Below, piece after piece: positions 22,949-31,702 of a DNA stretch of 44,656 nucleotides. The position numbers and the translations under genes were made by a program. The notes beneath the pieces were generated by a model, which saw only the letters and a program-made list of their open reading frames with translations, ran no database searches and was not told the DNA's origin. Origin of the DNA: Roseomonas acroporae (GTDB taxonomy: Bacteria; Pseudomonadota; Alphaproteobacteria; Acetobacterales; Acetobacteraceae); contig NZ_JALPRX010000118.1 in the NCBI RefSeq assembly GCF_023223525.1, positions 1 to 44,656 of the forward strand, given 5' to 3'. Within the stretch, counting starts at the first letter, position 1. Each line of letters starts with the position of its first letter.

Positions 22949-24850
22949 GTGACGGACGCAGCCGAGACCGTGGCGCTGTTGGAGGGGCATCTCCGCGCCG
23001 GGGCGGAATTGCCGGTCCTGCTGATGGCCACGGCGCATCTGACGGGCGACCACTCGCTCCTCACGCCCGGCCGGAAGCCGGGCGTCGTGTTCGGCAAGCT
23101 GCGCTGCGAGGTAGCGCCGGCGGAGCGGGAGTCCATCCTCGCCGACTGCGCCGAGCGCCTGCGCGCCTTCCTCGCCGCCGGCGCGCCGGTGCCGCCGCTC
23201 ACCTTCGACGTGCTGCACCGCATCGCCGCCTGGGCGGTCGGCAAGGAGATCGAGCCCTTCGTGCCGCTGCTGGCCGAGGAGATGGTGCTGGGCGGGCAGG
23301 ATCCCCGCCGCCCCGGCTGGTCCAAGGCACGGATCGCGCCGGACCGTCCCTTCAGCGTCGGCATCGTCGGCGGCGGCGAGAGCGGCATCATCGCCGCGAT
23401 CCGCCTCGCCCAGGCCGGCATCCCCTACACGCTGTACGAGAAGAACGACGCCCTCGGCGGCACCTGGCTGGAGAACCGCTATCCGGGCTGCCGGGTGGAC
23501 ATCAACAGCTACGTGTACAGCTACGCCAGCGCGCCCGCCGTCTGGCCGGAGTATTTCGGGCAGCAGCCCGACGTGCTGGCCTACCTGCAGGATGTGGCGC
23601 GGCGGCACGGGGTGGAGGAGCAGACGCGCCTCGGCTGCGCGGTGCGGGCCGCGCGCTGGGACGAGGCGGCGTCGGCCTGGGAGCTGCGCCTCTCGCAGGG
23701 TGGCGACGAGGTGGTCCGCACGCACCAGGCGGTGATCTTCGCCGTCGGCCAGCTCAACCGGCCCGCCTTGCCTGACATCCCCGGCCGCGACGAATTCGCC
23801 GGCCCCGCCTTCCATTCCGCGCGCTGGGACCATGCCGCCGATCTCGACGGCAAGGATGTCGGCGTCATCGGCACGGGGGCCAGCGCCTGCCAGTTCATCC
23901 CGAAGCTCGCCGAGCGGGCGCGCAGCGTCCGCGTCTTCGCGCGCACCACCACCTGGCTGCTGCCGACGCCGGAGCTGCACGAGGCGGTGCCCGACAGCGC
24001 CCGCTGGCTGATGGCGAACCTGCCCGCCTACCAGCAATGGTACCGCGCCTCCATGCTGATGATGCAGGGGCCGGGGCTGCTCGACCGGATCACCCACGAT
24101 CCGGCCTATCCCGCCTCGGAGACCGCCATCTCCGAAAGCAACGACGCGCTGCGCGCCTCGCTGCAGGGCTGGATCGAGGCGCAGATCGCCGACCGCCCGG
24201 ACCTGCGCGACGCGCTGATCCCGGACTCGCCGGTCGGCGCCAAGCGCATCCTGCGCGACAACGGCGCCTGGATACGCGCATTGCGCCGCGACAACCTGCG
24301 CGTGGTGCGGACGCGGATCGAGCGGATCGTGCCGGACGGCCTCGTCACCACGGACGGGGAGCACCACCGGCTCGATGCGCTGATCTACGGCACCGGCTTC
24401 CAGGCGGCGCGCTTCCTGCACCCGATGACGATCACCGGCCGCGGCGGCGCGGACCTGCACGCATGCTGGGGCACGAACCCGCGCGCCTATCTCGGCCTCA
24501 CCGTGCCGAACTTCCCGAACATGTTCGTCATGTACGGGCCCAACACCAACCTGGTGGTGCATGGCGGCAGCATCATCCTGTTCTCGGAGCTGTCCGCGAA
24601 GTACATCCTCGGCGCGCTGCGCTGCCTGCTGGAGGACGGGGCGAATTCCCTCGAGGTGCGGGACGGCATCCACGAGACCTACAATGCGCGGGTGGACGAG
24701 ACGAACGCCCGGCGCGCCTGGGGCTGGTCCGGTGTCAGCAGCTGGTACAAGAACAGCGAGGGTCGGGTGACGCAGAATTTCCCCTTCACCATCGCCGAGT
24801 ACTGGCAGCGCACCGACCGGTTCGAGCGGGGCGAGTACCTGATCCGATAG
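22949..24850 (+). CDS. Baeyer-Villiger-type flavin monooxygenase (HAPMO-like)
   Basis: The 633-residue FAD/NADPH enzyme inserts oxygen into ketones or oxidises heteroatoms. Start GTG 22949 follows GGAGGGGAGGG. Residues 1-130 form an extra helical domain as in 4-hydroxyacetophenone monooxygenase. Then come the first Rossmann motif VGGGESG (140-146), GGTWLENRYPGCRVD (170-184), the BVMO fingerprint FAGPAFHSARWD (283-294, matching FxGxxxHxxxW[P/D]) and the second Rossmann motif GTGASA (308-313). The family's C-terminal GPNTN is also present. Ser replaces the usual Thr after the fingerprint His. It is followed by two MBL-fold genes and preceded by AraC; an ester product would need a hydrolase, perhaps the one at 20881. 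Confidence 0.9.
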   Translation: MTDAAETVALLEGHLRAGAELPVLLMATAHLTGDHSLLTPGRKPGVVFGKLRCEVAPAERESILADCAERLRAFLAAGAPVPPLTFDVLHRIAAWAVGKEIEPFVPLLAEEMVLGGQDPRRPGWSKARIAPDRPFSVGIVGGGESGIIAAIRLAQAGIPYTLYEKNDALGGTWLENRYPGCRVDINSYVYSYASAPAVWPEYFGQQPDVLAYLQDVARRHGVEEQTRLGCAVRAARWDEAASAWELRLSQGGDEVVRTHQAVIFAVGQLNRPALPDIPGRDEFAGPAFHSARWDHAADLDGKDVGVIGTGASACQFIPKLAERARSVRVFARTTTWLLPTPELHEAVPDSARWLMANLPAYQQWYRASMLMMQGPGLLDRITHDPAYPASETAISESNDALRASLQGWIEAQIADRPDLRDALIPDSPVGAKRILRDNGAWIRALRRDNLRVVRTRIERIVPDGLVTTDGEHHRLDALIYGTGFQAARFLHPMTITGRGGADLHACWGTNPRAYLGLTVPNFPNMFVMYGPNTNLVVHGGSIILFSELSAKYILGALRCLLEDGANSLEVRDGIHETYNARVDETNARRAWGWSGVSSWYKNSEGRVTQNFPFTIAEYWQRTDRFERGEYLIR

Positions 24851-24855
24851 GAAGG

Positions 24856-24898
24856 GCCCGCCGCCGTGTCCCCCGCCCGGCGCGACACGGCGGCGGGC
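24856..24898. terminator. Strong intergenic hairpin after the monooxygenase gene
   Basis: A perfect 15-bp inverted repeat (24856-24870 and 24884-24898; core CCGCCGCCGTGTC) with a 13-nt loop begins 6 bp after the stop codon. No T-run follows, so it is either a Rho-type or processing hairpin, or a barrier that sets the relative dose of the monooxygenase and the downstream MBL genes. Confidence 0.5.
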
Positions 24899-24972
24899 GG
24901 GAAGCGCCAGGGCGGCGCGCGAAGGACCGCCCGGAACCGGCCATGCCGGCAGGAAGCAGGGGAAACGGCGTG

Positions 24973-25890
24973 ATGCAGGCGGATTCGGAGACTCTCGGCC
25001 CGATCGCTGACAGGGACACGGATCCCGCGGACGCTGCGACGGCGCCCGAGCCGATTGCCGAGGGGCTGTCCCTGCTCGGCGGCAGCGTCACCATCGACGA
25101 GCGGCTGTCCTGGTACCCGGCGGCGGAGGCGGGCCACCACCTTCCCTTCAACAGCTACCTGCTGGCGGATGCCGGCAGCCTGCTGCTGCTGGAGGGTGGC
25201 GTGCCCGCGGTGTTTCCCGCGATCGCGGCGCAGCTCGGCAGGCTGGCCCGCGCCGGGCAGGGGCCGACGCGGCTGGCGGTCACGCGGAACGAGCCTGACT
25301 GCGTCGCCAACATTCCCGATCTGGTACGCCTGACCGGGCTGCGCACCGTCCATTCTCCCGGCCTGCTGAACACCCTGCAATTCTTCGCCGCCGACACGGA
25401 GGCGCTGCGCGAGGGGAGCTTCCTCGACACCGCCACGGAATTGCAGATGCTGGATTTCGGCGTGGAATGCGCCCGCGTCGCGCCGGGGGACACGGTGCCG
25501 GTCTCGGCGCGCCGCCGGCTGGAGGCCATCCAGGCGCCGCTGCGGGTCCTGCCGACCGTCTGGTACCACGACCGGGTCAGCCGGACCCTGTTCTGCTCCG
25601 ACAGCTTCACCGACGAGACGGCGGCCACGCCCGGCCAGCGGCTGCTCTCCGACGTGGCGCCGCACGACGCGCTGGTCGCGCGCTGCCTGGAGAATTTCGC
25701 GCTGAAGTTCGACTGGCTCGCGCGCAGCCGGCTGGCGCCGATCATCGACCAGGTCGAGGCGATCTTCGACCGCCACGACATCGAGGTGCTGGCGCCGAGC
25801 CGGGGCCTCGTCATCCGCGGCGCGGCCGCGGTCCGCGCCAAGCAGTCGGCGATGCTCGCCGCGCTCCGGCGGCTCGAAGCCCGCCATTGA
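24973..25890 (+). CDS. MBL-fold protein with lost metal ligands
   Basis: The 305-residue protein starts at ATG 24973 (GTG 24970 also possible) after AGGGGAAACGG. The fold resembles metallo-beta-lactamases of the diiron oxygen-reductase (ODP/FprA) type: LPFNSYLLADAGSLLLLEGG, the metal loop and LPTVWYHDRVSRTLFCSDSF. The HxExDH loop reads RNEPDC (105-110), with Arg and Cys in place of both His, and the PAHG segment reads PSRG. Acidic Glu107, Asp109 and the SDSF Asp remain. It is therefore unlikely to hold a normal binuclear site. It is followed 14 bp later by an intact relative, so a regulatory or heterodimer partner role is plausible. Confidence 0.78.
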   Translation: MQADSETLGPIADRDTDPADAATAPEPIAEGLSLLGGSVTIDERLSWYPAAEAGHHLPFNSYLLADAGSLLLLEGGVPAVFPAIAAQLGRLARAGQGPTRLAVTRNEPDCVANIPDLVRLTGLRTVHSPGLLNTLQFFAADTEALREGSFLDTATELQMLDFGVECARVAPGDTVPVSARRRLEAIQAPLRVLPTVWYHDRVSRTLFCSDSFTDETAATPGQRLLSDVAPHDALVARCLENFALKFDWLARSRLAPIIDQVEAIFDRHDIEVLAPSRGLVIRGAAAVRAKQSAMLAALRRLEARH

Positions 25891-25904
25891 GGAGAAGATC
25901 CGCC

Positions 25905-26762
25905 ATGTCCGACGCCGTTGCCGAGGGGTGCGCCGGCGATGCCGCGCCCGCCACCAACCGGATGGACTATCACGGCTTCTCCGCCCGGCAGTTCACCGAC
26001 AGCGCCTACCTGCTGACCGGCTGCTTCCACATGCGCATGTACGGCCGGGAATTCCACACCCATGCCTCGGCCTACCTGCTGCGCGGCAGCGCCGGAGCCG
26101 TCCTGATCGACACCGGCCATGCCAAGGACGGGCCACGGATCGAGGCCTTCATCCGCTCCGTCGTCGGCGACGAGCTGACCTACATCTTCCCGACGCACGA
26201 GGAATACCCGCATGCCGGCAATCTCGGCGCGCTGCTGACCGCCTTCCCGAAGGCGACGGCGGTGGGGGAGGTACGGAACCTGCACCTGTACCACCCCGGG
26301 CACGCCCGCGCCGGCCGCTTCCGGCAGATGCGCACGGGGGAGACGCTGTCGCTCGGCGACCGCACGCTCAGCGTCCTGCCCGCCCTCGTCCACGACCTGC
26401 CGGCGACGGCCTGGGCGCATGACGACAGGGACGGGCTGCTCTTCGTCTCCGACGCCTTCGGCTTCTCGCACTACGCGACCGACCAGTGCGCGCTGCTGAC
26501 GCGCGAGATGCCCTTCCGGCCGACGCTGGAGGATACGAGGATGGTCCTCGACCTCGCGCTCTACTGGGCACGCTTCGCCGACAACCACCCCCTCGTCGCG
26601 GATTTCCGCCGGATGCTGACGCGTTATCCGACGACCATGATCTGCCCGGCGCACGGCAACGTGGTCACCGAGGTCGAACAGCTCACCGCGCTGATGGAGG
26701 AGGCACTGCTGGCCAACGGCATCACCCTGCCGGCCGGGCGCCCGGCAGAGAATGCGACGTGA
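25905..26762 (+). CDS. MBL-fold, ODP-like metalloprotein
   Basis: The 285-residue protein starts at ATG 25905 behind GGAGAAG, 14 bp after the previous gene. Putative metal ligands follow the oxygen-binding diiron pattern: HEEYPH (His98, Glu100, His103, with Pro102 where Asp is usual), His163 in LVHDLPAT, Asp183 in FVSDAFGF and His250 in CPAHG. It has no flavodoxin domain or signal peptide, so electrons or substrates must come from elsewhere. In the operon with a Baeyer-Villiger-type enzyme it could be a hydrolase or an oxygen/NO-reactive protein; sequence alone cannot decide. Confidence 0.82.
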   Translation: MSDAVAEGCAGDAAPATNRMDYHGFSARQFTDSAYLLTGCFHMRMYGREFHTHASAYLLRGSAGAVLIDTGHAKDGPRIEAFIRSVVGDELTYIFPTHEEYPHAGNLGALLTAFPKATAVGEVRNLHLYHPGHARAGRFRQMRTGETLSLGDRTLSVLPALVHDLPATAWAHDDRDGLLFVSDAFGFSHYATDQCALLTREMPFRPTLEDTRMVLDLALYWARFADNHPLVADFRRMLTRYPTTMICPAHGNVVTEVEQLTALMEEALLANGITLPAGRPAENAT

Positions 26763-26927
26763 GGCGAACGATCACCGCCCGTCTTTGGCTGAGCCGAGTT
26801 CGGGGTGGTGAGCGCGGGTGGGGGCGAGGCGCCACGCATCGGCGGCCACTACCTCAGCCGCGGCGCACCCTGGAGAAACTGATCGCTGCGGCAGCAGCGC
26901 CCGGCGTGGCGTTCCCGGCGGCATCGG

Positions 26928-28019
26928 TTACTCCGCCGCCACGGCCTGCGCCGCGCGCTCGGCCACCAGCCGGCGGGCGATCGGCAGCAGCTCGCGCCCG
27001 TAATCGACCGCATCCTCCAGCGGGTCGAAGCCGCGGATCAGGAAGGTGGTGACGCCGAGCGCGTGGTAGTCGAGGAAAGCCTGCGCCACCTGCTCGGGCG
27101 TGCCGACCAGCGCCGTGGTGTTGCCGCGCGCGCCGGTGGCGGCGGCGATGGCGGTGTAGAGCCGCCCCTCCGGCCGGTCGCCCAGCGCCGCCGCCTCCAG
27201 CAGCCGGCGGGAGCCGACATTGGGCGGCTCGCGCAGCGCCGGGCCGAGCGCCGCCTGGCCGCGCACCGCGCGGATGCGGGCCAGGATGCGCTCGGCGCGC
27301 GCCCAGGCGGCCGACTCCGTCTCTGCCAGGATCGGGCGGAAGGAAAGGCTGAAGCGCGGGCTGCGCCCGTGCGCGGCGGCGGCGGTGCGGACCCGGCCGG
27401 TGATCTCGCGCACCTGCGCCTGCGTCTCGCCCCACAGCGCGTAGACGTCGGCGTGGCGCGCGGCGACGCGGATGGCCGCGTCCGAGGCGCCGCCGAAGTA
27501 GATCGGGATGCGCGGCTGCTGCCGCGGCCGCACCGCCGGCGAGGCGCCCTCGAAGCGGTAGAAGGGGCCGTGATGGTCGGAAGGGCCCTCGGCCGCCCAG
27601 ACCTGGCGCAGGATGCCGACATACTCGTCGGTGCGTCGGTAGCGCGCCTCCTTGTCGAGATAGTCGCCGTCGCGCCGCTGGTCGGTGTCGTCGCCGCCGG
27701 AGATGACGTGGATGGCGGCGCGCCCCTCGGTGAGCTGGTCGAGCGTGCCGAAGGCGCGGGCGGCGGTGGTCGGCGCCTGGAAGCCCGGCCGGTGCGCCAC
27801 CAGCAGGCCGAGCCGGTCGGTGGCGGCCCCCGCATGGGTGGCGATCTGCAGCCCGTCCGGCCCGTCCGAATGCCAGCCGATCAGGATGCGGTCGAAGCCG
27901 CCCGCCTCGTGCGCCCGCGCGGCCTCGCGGACATAGCCGGGGTCCACCGCCGCGCCATGTGCCGGGTGGATCTCCGACTGCTGGCGCGGCTGGATCATGC
28001 CGATGAATTCGAGGCTCAT
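26928..28019 (-). CDS. LLM-class flavin-dependent monooxygenase, SsuD-like
   Basis: The 363-residue TIM-barrel enzyme uses FMNH2 supplied by a separate reductase. Motifs of alkanesulfonate monooxygenases are present: EAGGFDRILIGWHSDGPDGL, TDRLGLLVAHRPGFQAPTTA, the ISGGDDTDQRRDGDYLDK loop, YFGGASDAAIRVAARHADVY and the C-terminal LVGTPEQVAQAFLDYHALGV. The length is slightly below E. coli SsuD. It is the last gene of a leftward operon with an ABC ATPase and permease, which fits desulfonation or oxidation of an imported organosulfur compound. No flavin reductase is encoded beside it. Confidence 0.9.
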   Translation of the reverse strand: MSLEFIGMIQPRQQSEIHPAHGAAVDPGYVREAARAHEAGGFDRILIGWHSDGPDGLQIATHAGAATDRLGLLVAHRPGFQAPTTAARAFGTLDQLTEGRAAIHVISGGDDTDQRRDGDYLDKEARYRRTDEYVGILRQVWAAEGPSDHHGPFYRFEGASPAVRPRQQPRIPIYFGGASDAAIRVAARHADVYALWGETQAQVREITGRVRTAAAAHGRSPRFSLSFRPILAETESAAWARAERILARIRAVRGQAALGPALREPPNVGSRRLLEAAALGDRPEGRLYTAIAAATGARGNTTALVGTPEQVAQAFLDYHALGVTTFLIRGFDPLEDAVDYGRELLPIARRLVAERAAQAVAAE

Positions 28020-28049
28020 GCCGGCTCTCCGGGCAGGGTTGTCGTCGCT

Positions 28050-28799
28050 TCAGGCCGCCAGCGCATGCCCGTCCTCCTCGACGCCGAGGGCGTTGAGCAG
28101 GCGCGCGCGCAGCGCGGCGAACTCGGCGCCGGCATGGCGGCGCGGCCGTTCCAGCGGGATGGCCACCTCGGTGGCGATGCGCCCGGCCTCCAGCACCACG
28201 GCGCGGTCGGCCAGCAGCACGGCCTCGTCCACGTCGTGCGTCACCAGCAGCACGGTGCAGCGGTGTCGCTGCCAGAGATCGGCCACCATGGCCTGCATGC
28301 GCAGCCGGGTCAGCGCGTCGAGCGCGGCGAAGGGCTCGTCGAGCAGCAGCAGCTCGGGCTCGCGCACCAGGGCGCGGGCGAGGCCGGCGCGCTGCGCCTC
28401 GCCGCCCGAGAGCGTCAGCGGCCAGGCGTCCGTGCGGTGCGCGAGGCCGACCTCGGCCAGCGCCGCCAGCGCCCGCCCCTTCGGGTCCGCCCCGCGCAAG
28501 CCGAGCGTGACGTTGCGCAGCACGCGCTTCCAGGGCAGCAGGCGCGGGTCCTGGAACACCACGGCGCGCCGCGCGGGCGCCGCGACCTCGCCCTGCTCCA
28601 CCGGGTCGAGCCCGGCCAGGGTGCGCAGCAGCGTCGTCTTGCCCGAGCCGCTGCGCCCGAGCAGCGCCAGGAACTCGCCCGGGCGGATGTCGAGGTCGAG
28701 CCGGTCCAGCACCGCCGGGCCGCCGAAGCGGCGCGTCAGGCCGCGGATGCGCACGCCGGCGGCGTGTTGCCGCGCGATGGCGGGGGTGACTGCGTTCAT
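28050..28799 (-). CDS. ABC transporter ATP-binding protein, SsuB-like
   Basis: The 249-residue nucleotide-binding subunit has Walker A GRSGSGKT (48-55), Q-loop Gln83 in VFQDPRLLPW, signature LSGGEAQR (130-137), Walker B LLLLDEPFAALD and switch His188 (VTHDV). The VFQDPRLLPWKRVLRNV segment is typical of nitrate/sulfonate/taurine importers. The start at 28799 is chosen for its GGAG spacing; an in-frame ATG at 28865 overlaps the permease stop as ATGA and gives 22 more residues. It lies between permease and monooxygenase in one operon. Confidence 0.92.
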   Translation of the reverse strand: MNAVTPAIARQHAAGVRIRGLTRRFGGPAVLDRLDLDIRPGEFLALLGRSGSGKTTLLRTLAGLDPVEQGEVAAPARRAVVFQDPRLLPWKRVLRNVTLGLRGADPKGRALAALAEVGLAHRTDAWPLTLSGGEAQRAGLARALVREPELLLLDEPFAALDALTRLRMQAMVADLWQRHRCTVLLVTHDVDEAVLLADRAVVLEAGRIATEVAIPLERPRRHAGAEFAALRARLLNALGVEEDGHALAA

Positions 28800-28861
28800 G
28801 GCATCCGCTCCGGTGCCGGCGTCGAGGAGGAGGGCGTGGTCGACGAGACCGTCGCAGCAGA

Positions 28862-29689
28862 TCATGCCGTCCCCCGCAGCAGCACGGGCCGCCAGGACAG
28901 CGCCCGGCGCTCCACCCAGCGCACGAGCTGGTCGGCGGCGAGGCCGAGCACGGCATAGACCAGCAGGCCGACGATGATGATGTCGGTGCGCAGGAATTCG
29001 CGCGCGTCCATCATCATGAAGCCGATGCCGGCGGTGGCGTTGATCTGCTCGCCCACCACGAGGCTGAGCCAGGCGACGCCGAGCGCGTAGCGCAGCCCGA
29101 CCAGCGCCGAGGGCAGCGCGCCCGGCAGGATGACGTGGCGGATCAGCTCGCCGCGCGAGAGGCCGAGCACCGTCGCCGCCTCGACCAGGCGCGGATCGAC
29201 GCCGCGTATGCCGGCGAACAGGTTGAGGTAGATCGGGAAGGCGCTGCCGAGCGCCACCAGCGCGATCTTCGGCGTCTCGCCGATGCCGAACCACAGGATG
29301 AACAGCGGCACCAGGGCGAGGTGCGGCATGGTGCGCACCATCTGCAGCGGCGCGTCCACGATCTCCTCGCCGCGGCGCGACAGGCCGGCGACCAGCGCCA
29401 GCGCCGTGCCGGCCACCACCGCGATGCCGAGCCCGGCGCCGACGCGGGCCAGCGAGACCAGCAGGTTGTGCTGCAGCTCGCCCGAGGCCACCAGCTCGAC
29501 GAAGCTCCTGGCGATGGCCGAGGGCGGCGCCACCAGCCGCGAGGAGATCAGCCCGAGATCGGAGGCCGCCTGCCAGAGCAGCAGGATGACGACCGGCGAG
29601 ACCAGCCGGCGCAGTCCGGGCGGGAGGCGGGGGCGGGGCTTCGTCGCCGGCCGGTCCGGCAGGGCGGAAAGGATGGCCTCGGACATCAT
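28862..29689 (-). CDS. ABC transporter permease, SsuC-like
   Basis: The 275-residue inner-membrane subunit starts at 29689 (MMSEAILSALPD, GGAG at -7). It has about six transmembrane segments: VSPVVILLLWQAASDLG, VGAGLGIAVVAGTALALVAG, LALVPLFILWFGIGETPKIA, then IIIVGLLVYAVLGLAADQ near the end. The EAA loop EAATVLGLSRGELIRHVILP GALP contacts the ATPase. It belongs to the sulfonate/taurine/nitrate importer family. Its upstream neighbour is a Bug receptor, not the ABC-type SsuA binding protein expected. Confidence 0.92.
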   Translation of the reverse strand: MMSEAILSALPDRPATKPRPRLPPGLRRLVSPVVILLLWQAASDLGLISSRLVAPPSAIARSFVELVASGELQHNLLVSLARVGAGLGIAVVAGTALALVAGLSRRGEEIVDAPLQMVRTMPHLALVPLFILWFGIGETPKIALVALGSAFPIYLNLFAGIRGVDPRLVEAATVLGLSRGELIRHVILPGALPSALVGLRYALGVAWLSLVVGEQINATAGIGFMMMDAREFLRTDIIIVGLLVYAVLGLAADQLVRWVERRALSWRPVLLRGTA

Positions 29690-29736
29690 GCAGTCTCCAT
29701 GGGCGAGGGCTTCGAGGCGGCTTGCGGGGTGCGCGC

Positions 29737-30720
29737 TCACGCGCCGCCCGTGATGCCGGCCTCGCGGATCAGCCGCCCCCAGCGTCCGGTCTCGGTGGCG
29801 AGGACGCGGCGTGCCTCGTCGGGTGGGCCGTAGCGGCCGGTGACGCCGAGGTCGCGCAGCTTCGCGAGCACGCCGGGGTCGCGCAGCGTCGTGGCGAGCG
29901 CACCGGAAAGCCGTGCGACCGCCGTGTCGGGCGTGCCCGCCGGCACGTACCAGCCGGCCCAGGAGGTGGTCTCGAAGCCCGGGAAGCCGTTCTCGGCGAG
30001 GGTCGGCAGGTCGGGCAGCGTGGCGAGGCGTTCCAGCGAGGTGACGGCGAGCGGGCGCGTCTGCCCGGCGCGCATCGCCTGGACCGCCTCCAGCGCGGCG
30101 CTGAACATGCCGTGGGCGCGCCCGGCCTGGATGTCGAGGATGGCCGGCACGCCGCCGCGGTAGGGCAGCAGTTCGCCGCCGAGCCCGGCCTGGCGCCTGA
30201 ACAGCTCCCAGGTCAGGTGGGTACCAGTGCCGAGGCCGCTGGTGGCCATGTTCAGGTGCCCGCCGCGCGCTTTCGCCCAGGCGACGAATTCCGCGACGCT
30301 GCGCACCGGCAGGTCGCGGTTGACGTGCAGGATGTAGGGCGTGGTGGTGGTCAGCCCGACCGGCGCGAAGGCCTCCAGCGGGTTGGCCGGCTGCAGCTCC
30401 GGCTGCAGGTTCGGCAGGATGGCGAGGGTGATGCCGCCCGAGAGGATCGTGTAGCCGTCCGGCCGCGCGGTCGCGACATGCGCGTTGGCGACCGCCGAGC
30501 CGGCGCCGGCGCGGTTCTCGATCACCACGGGCTGGCCGATCTGTTGCGCGACGAGAGAGGCGGTCAGCCGCCCCACCGTGTCGACGATGCCGCCGGGCGG
30601 GAAGGGGATCACCAGGGTGAGCGGCCGGCTCGGAAAGCCCGCCTCCTGAGCGATGGCGGGAATGGCGAGGGAGGGCAGGGCGGCGGCGCCGAAGGCGCCC
30701 AGCAGGGTACGGCGGCGCAT
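29737..30720 (-). CDS. Bug-type receptor heading the sulfonate-type operon
   Basis: The 327-residue periplasmic protein has the twin-arginine-like leader MRRRTLLGAFGAAALPSLAI ending AIAQ. Bug landmarks: IPFPPGGIVDTVGRLTASLV, VVIENRAGAGSAVANAHVAT, RPDGYTILSGGITLAI, LNMATSGLGTGTHLTWELFR, LLPYRGGVPAILDIQAGRAH and VPAGTPDTAVARL. It is the first gene of the leftward operon, 47 bp before the permease. No other solute-binding protein is encoded, so it may replace SsuA or work with an unlinked transporter or sensor. Its mature domain is Bug, not SsuA-like. Confidence 0.92.
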   Translation of the reverse strand: MRRRTLLGAFGAAALPSLAIPAIAQEAGFPSRPLTLVIPFPPGGIVDTVGRLTASLVAQQIGQPVVIENRAGAGSAVANAHVATARPDGYTILSGGITLAILPNLQPELQPANPLEAFAPVGLTTTTPYILHVNRDLPVRSVAEFVAWAKARGGHLNMATSGLGTGTHLTWELFRRQAGLGGELLPYRGGVPAILDIQAGRAHGMFSAALEAVQAMRAGQTRPLAVTSLERLATLPDLPTLAENGFPGFETTSWAGWYVPAGTPDTAVARLSGALATTLRDPGVLAKLRDLGVTGRYGPPDEARRVLATETGRWGRLIREAGITGGA

Positions 30721-31094
30721 GGGCCGTTCTCCGTCGGATGGCGGTGCGGAAGGTGGATGGGGGTCAGCCGCAGGCCGTACAGCCGCTGCGGATCCCGCGC
30801 GGGCCGCAGCCCTTGGGACGGAGTGACGGGGTCATGGACATCACGATAGCCGCTTTATCACCATCGTCAAATGTGATTTACCTGAATTAACGAATTTTCC
30901 TGCACCAATCCGCCTGCCCGACACCCGCGTGTCGGGCACGATCCGCAAGTCGGCTCAGGCACGATAAGCCGAAGGGAACGGAACAGGCTGAGGAAAAGCC
31001 AAACGCCGAACTGCGATGTGCAATTGATTATGGATCATTTCAGATAGTGAAAATGGGCTGCGCTGTCGTCGAGGCCACCGGCTGACAAGGAACG
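30721..31094. promoter_or_regulatory. Promoter region of the leftward operon, with a hairpin
   Basis: An AT-richer patch at about 30840-30905 (TTTATCACCATCGTCAAATG, TGATTTACCTGAATTAACG) is the likely promoter of the leftward Bug-ssu-like operon. At 30916-30937 is a perfect hairpin, GCCCGACAC-CCGC-GTGTCGGGC, with no T-run. No gene is seen between here and the transposase remnant. Confidence 0.45.
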
Positions 31095-31370
31095 CATGCA
31101 CCATGGCCGAGGTCGGCGCAGAGCAGGGCCTGCGGCTCGAAGCGCTGTGCGGGATCACGCAAGAGCACCCAGCGGATCGGCACGACGGGCAGGCCGGCGT
31201 GACGCCAGACGGCGGTACCGGTACGGATCTCCACCACCTTGTCGCCCGCGCCGTACCAGTCGGCCACCGTCACGCGCTGCCAGGCCGTCCGCGCCTCGGC
31301 CACCCGGATGGTCAATGTCGGCATCGGCAGGTTCAAGCGCGCGATCGGCGGCATGCCGCGGCCGCGCACC
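31095..31370 (-). pseudogene. IS701-like DDE transposase remnant
   Basis: The minus-strand frame contains TAWQRVTVADWYGAGDKVVE, then TAVWRHAGLPVVPIRWVLLR, DPAQRFEPQALLCADL. This matches the part of IS701-type DDE transposases that runs W..V.V.DWYGG...VE...TAVWYH.GLP.VPIRWVL.RDP.GRF.PQA.LCTDL. The sequence before and after it does not continue the family, and the frame ends at 31040 without the last catalytic region, so it is a decayed internal fragment. It marks the boundary between the ssu-like operon and the aromatic cluster. Limits are approximate. Confidence 0.7.
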
Positions 31371-31575
31371 GGCAGCAGGCGGATAACCGAGGTGGCGATC
31401 GCCGTCGCTGCGCTGAACAGGATGCTCGAGCCTGGACGGCCCGAGTATGTCCGCGTCACCTGGTCGAAGCACCCCACCGGCATGTGAGGTCGGGGCCCGT
31501 GATTCGCAGACCACGATCCCGCGAGATGGGGAAGTTCGTTTGTGCTCCTACGATAAATCCGCCGAGGCTCCTTGC

Positions 31576-31636
31576 TTGACAGCGGTTCATCACGAGTCCT
31601 ATCGTCCATCAAACGGGTCACTGTATCGTTGTGCGG
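31576..31636 (+). promoter_or_regulatory. Promoter A of the aromatic cluster, with shared motif
   Basis: TTGACA (31576-31581) and TATCGT (31600-31605) with an 18-bp spacer form a sigma70-like promoter upstream of the oxygenase gene at 31703. Downstream is TGTATCGTTGTGCGG (31622-31636). This 15-mer recurs in the opposite orientation, with one mismatch, just downstream of the second promoter (35785-35799), which suggests one repressor controls both. Confidence 0.5.
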
Positions 31637-31702
31637 CGTCAGGCGGAATCTGTGGCCGATAAGCGCCGAGCCGGAAAGGCTCGGCAGGGAGAAGGCTCGG
31701 CT

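Noticed and set aside
30916-30937. Perfect 9-bp hairpin considered as a Rho-independent terminator
   Set aside because: No T-run follows on either strand, and it lies upstream of a promoter region, not after a gene end.
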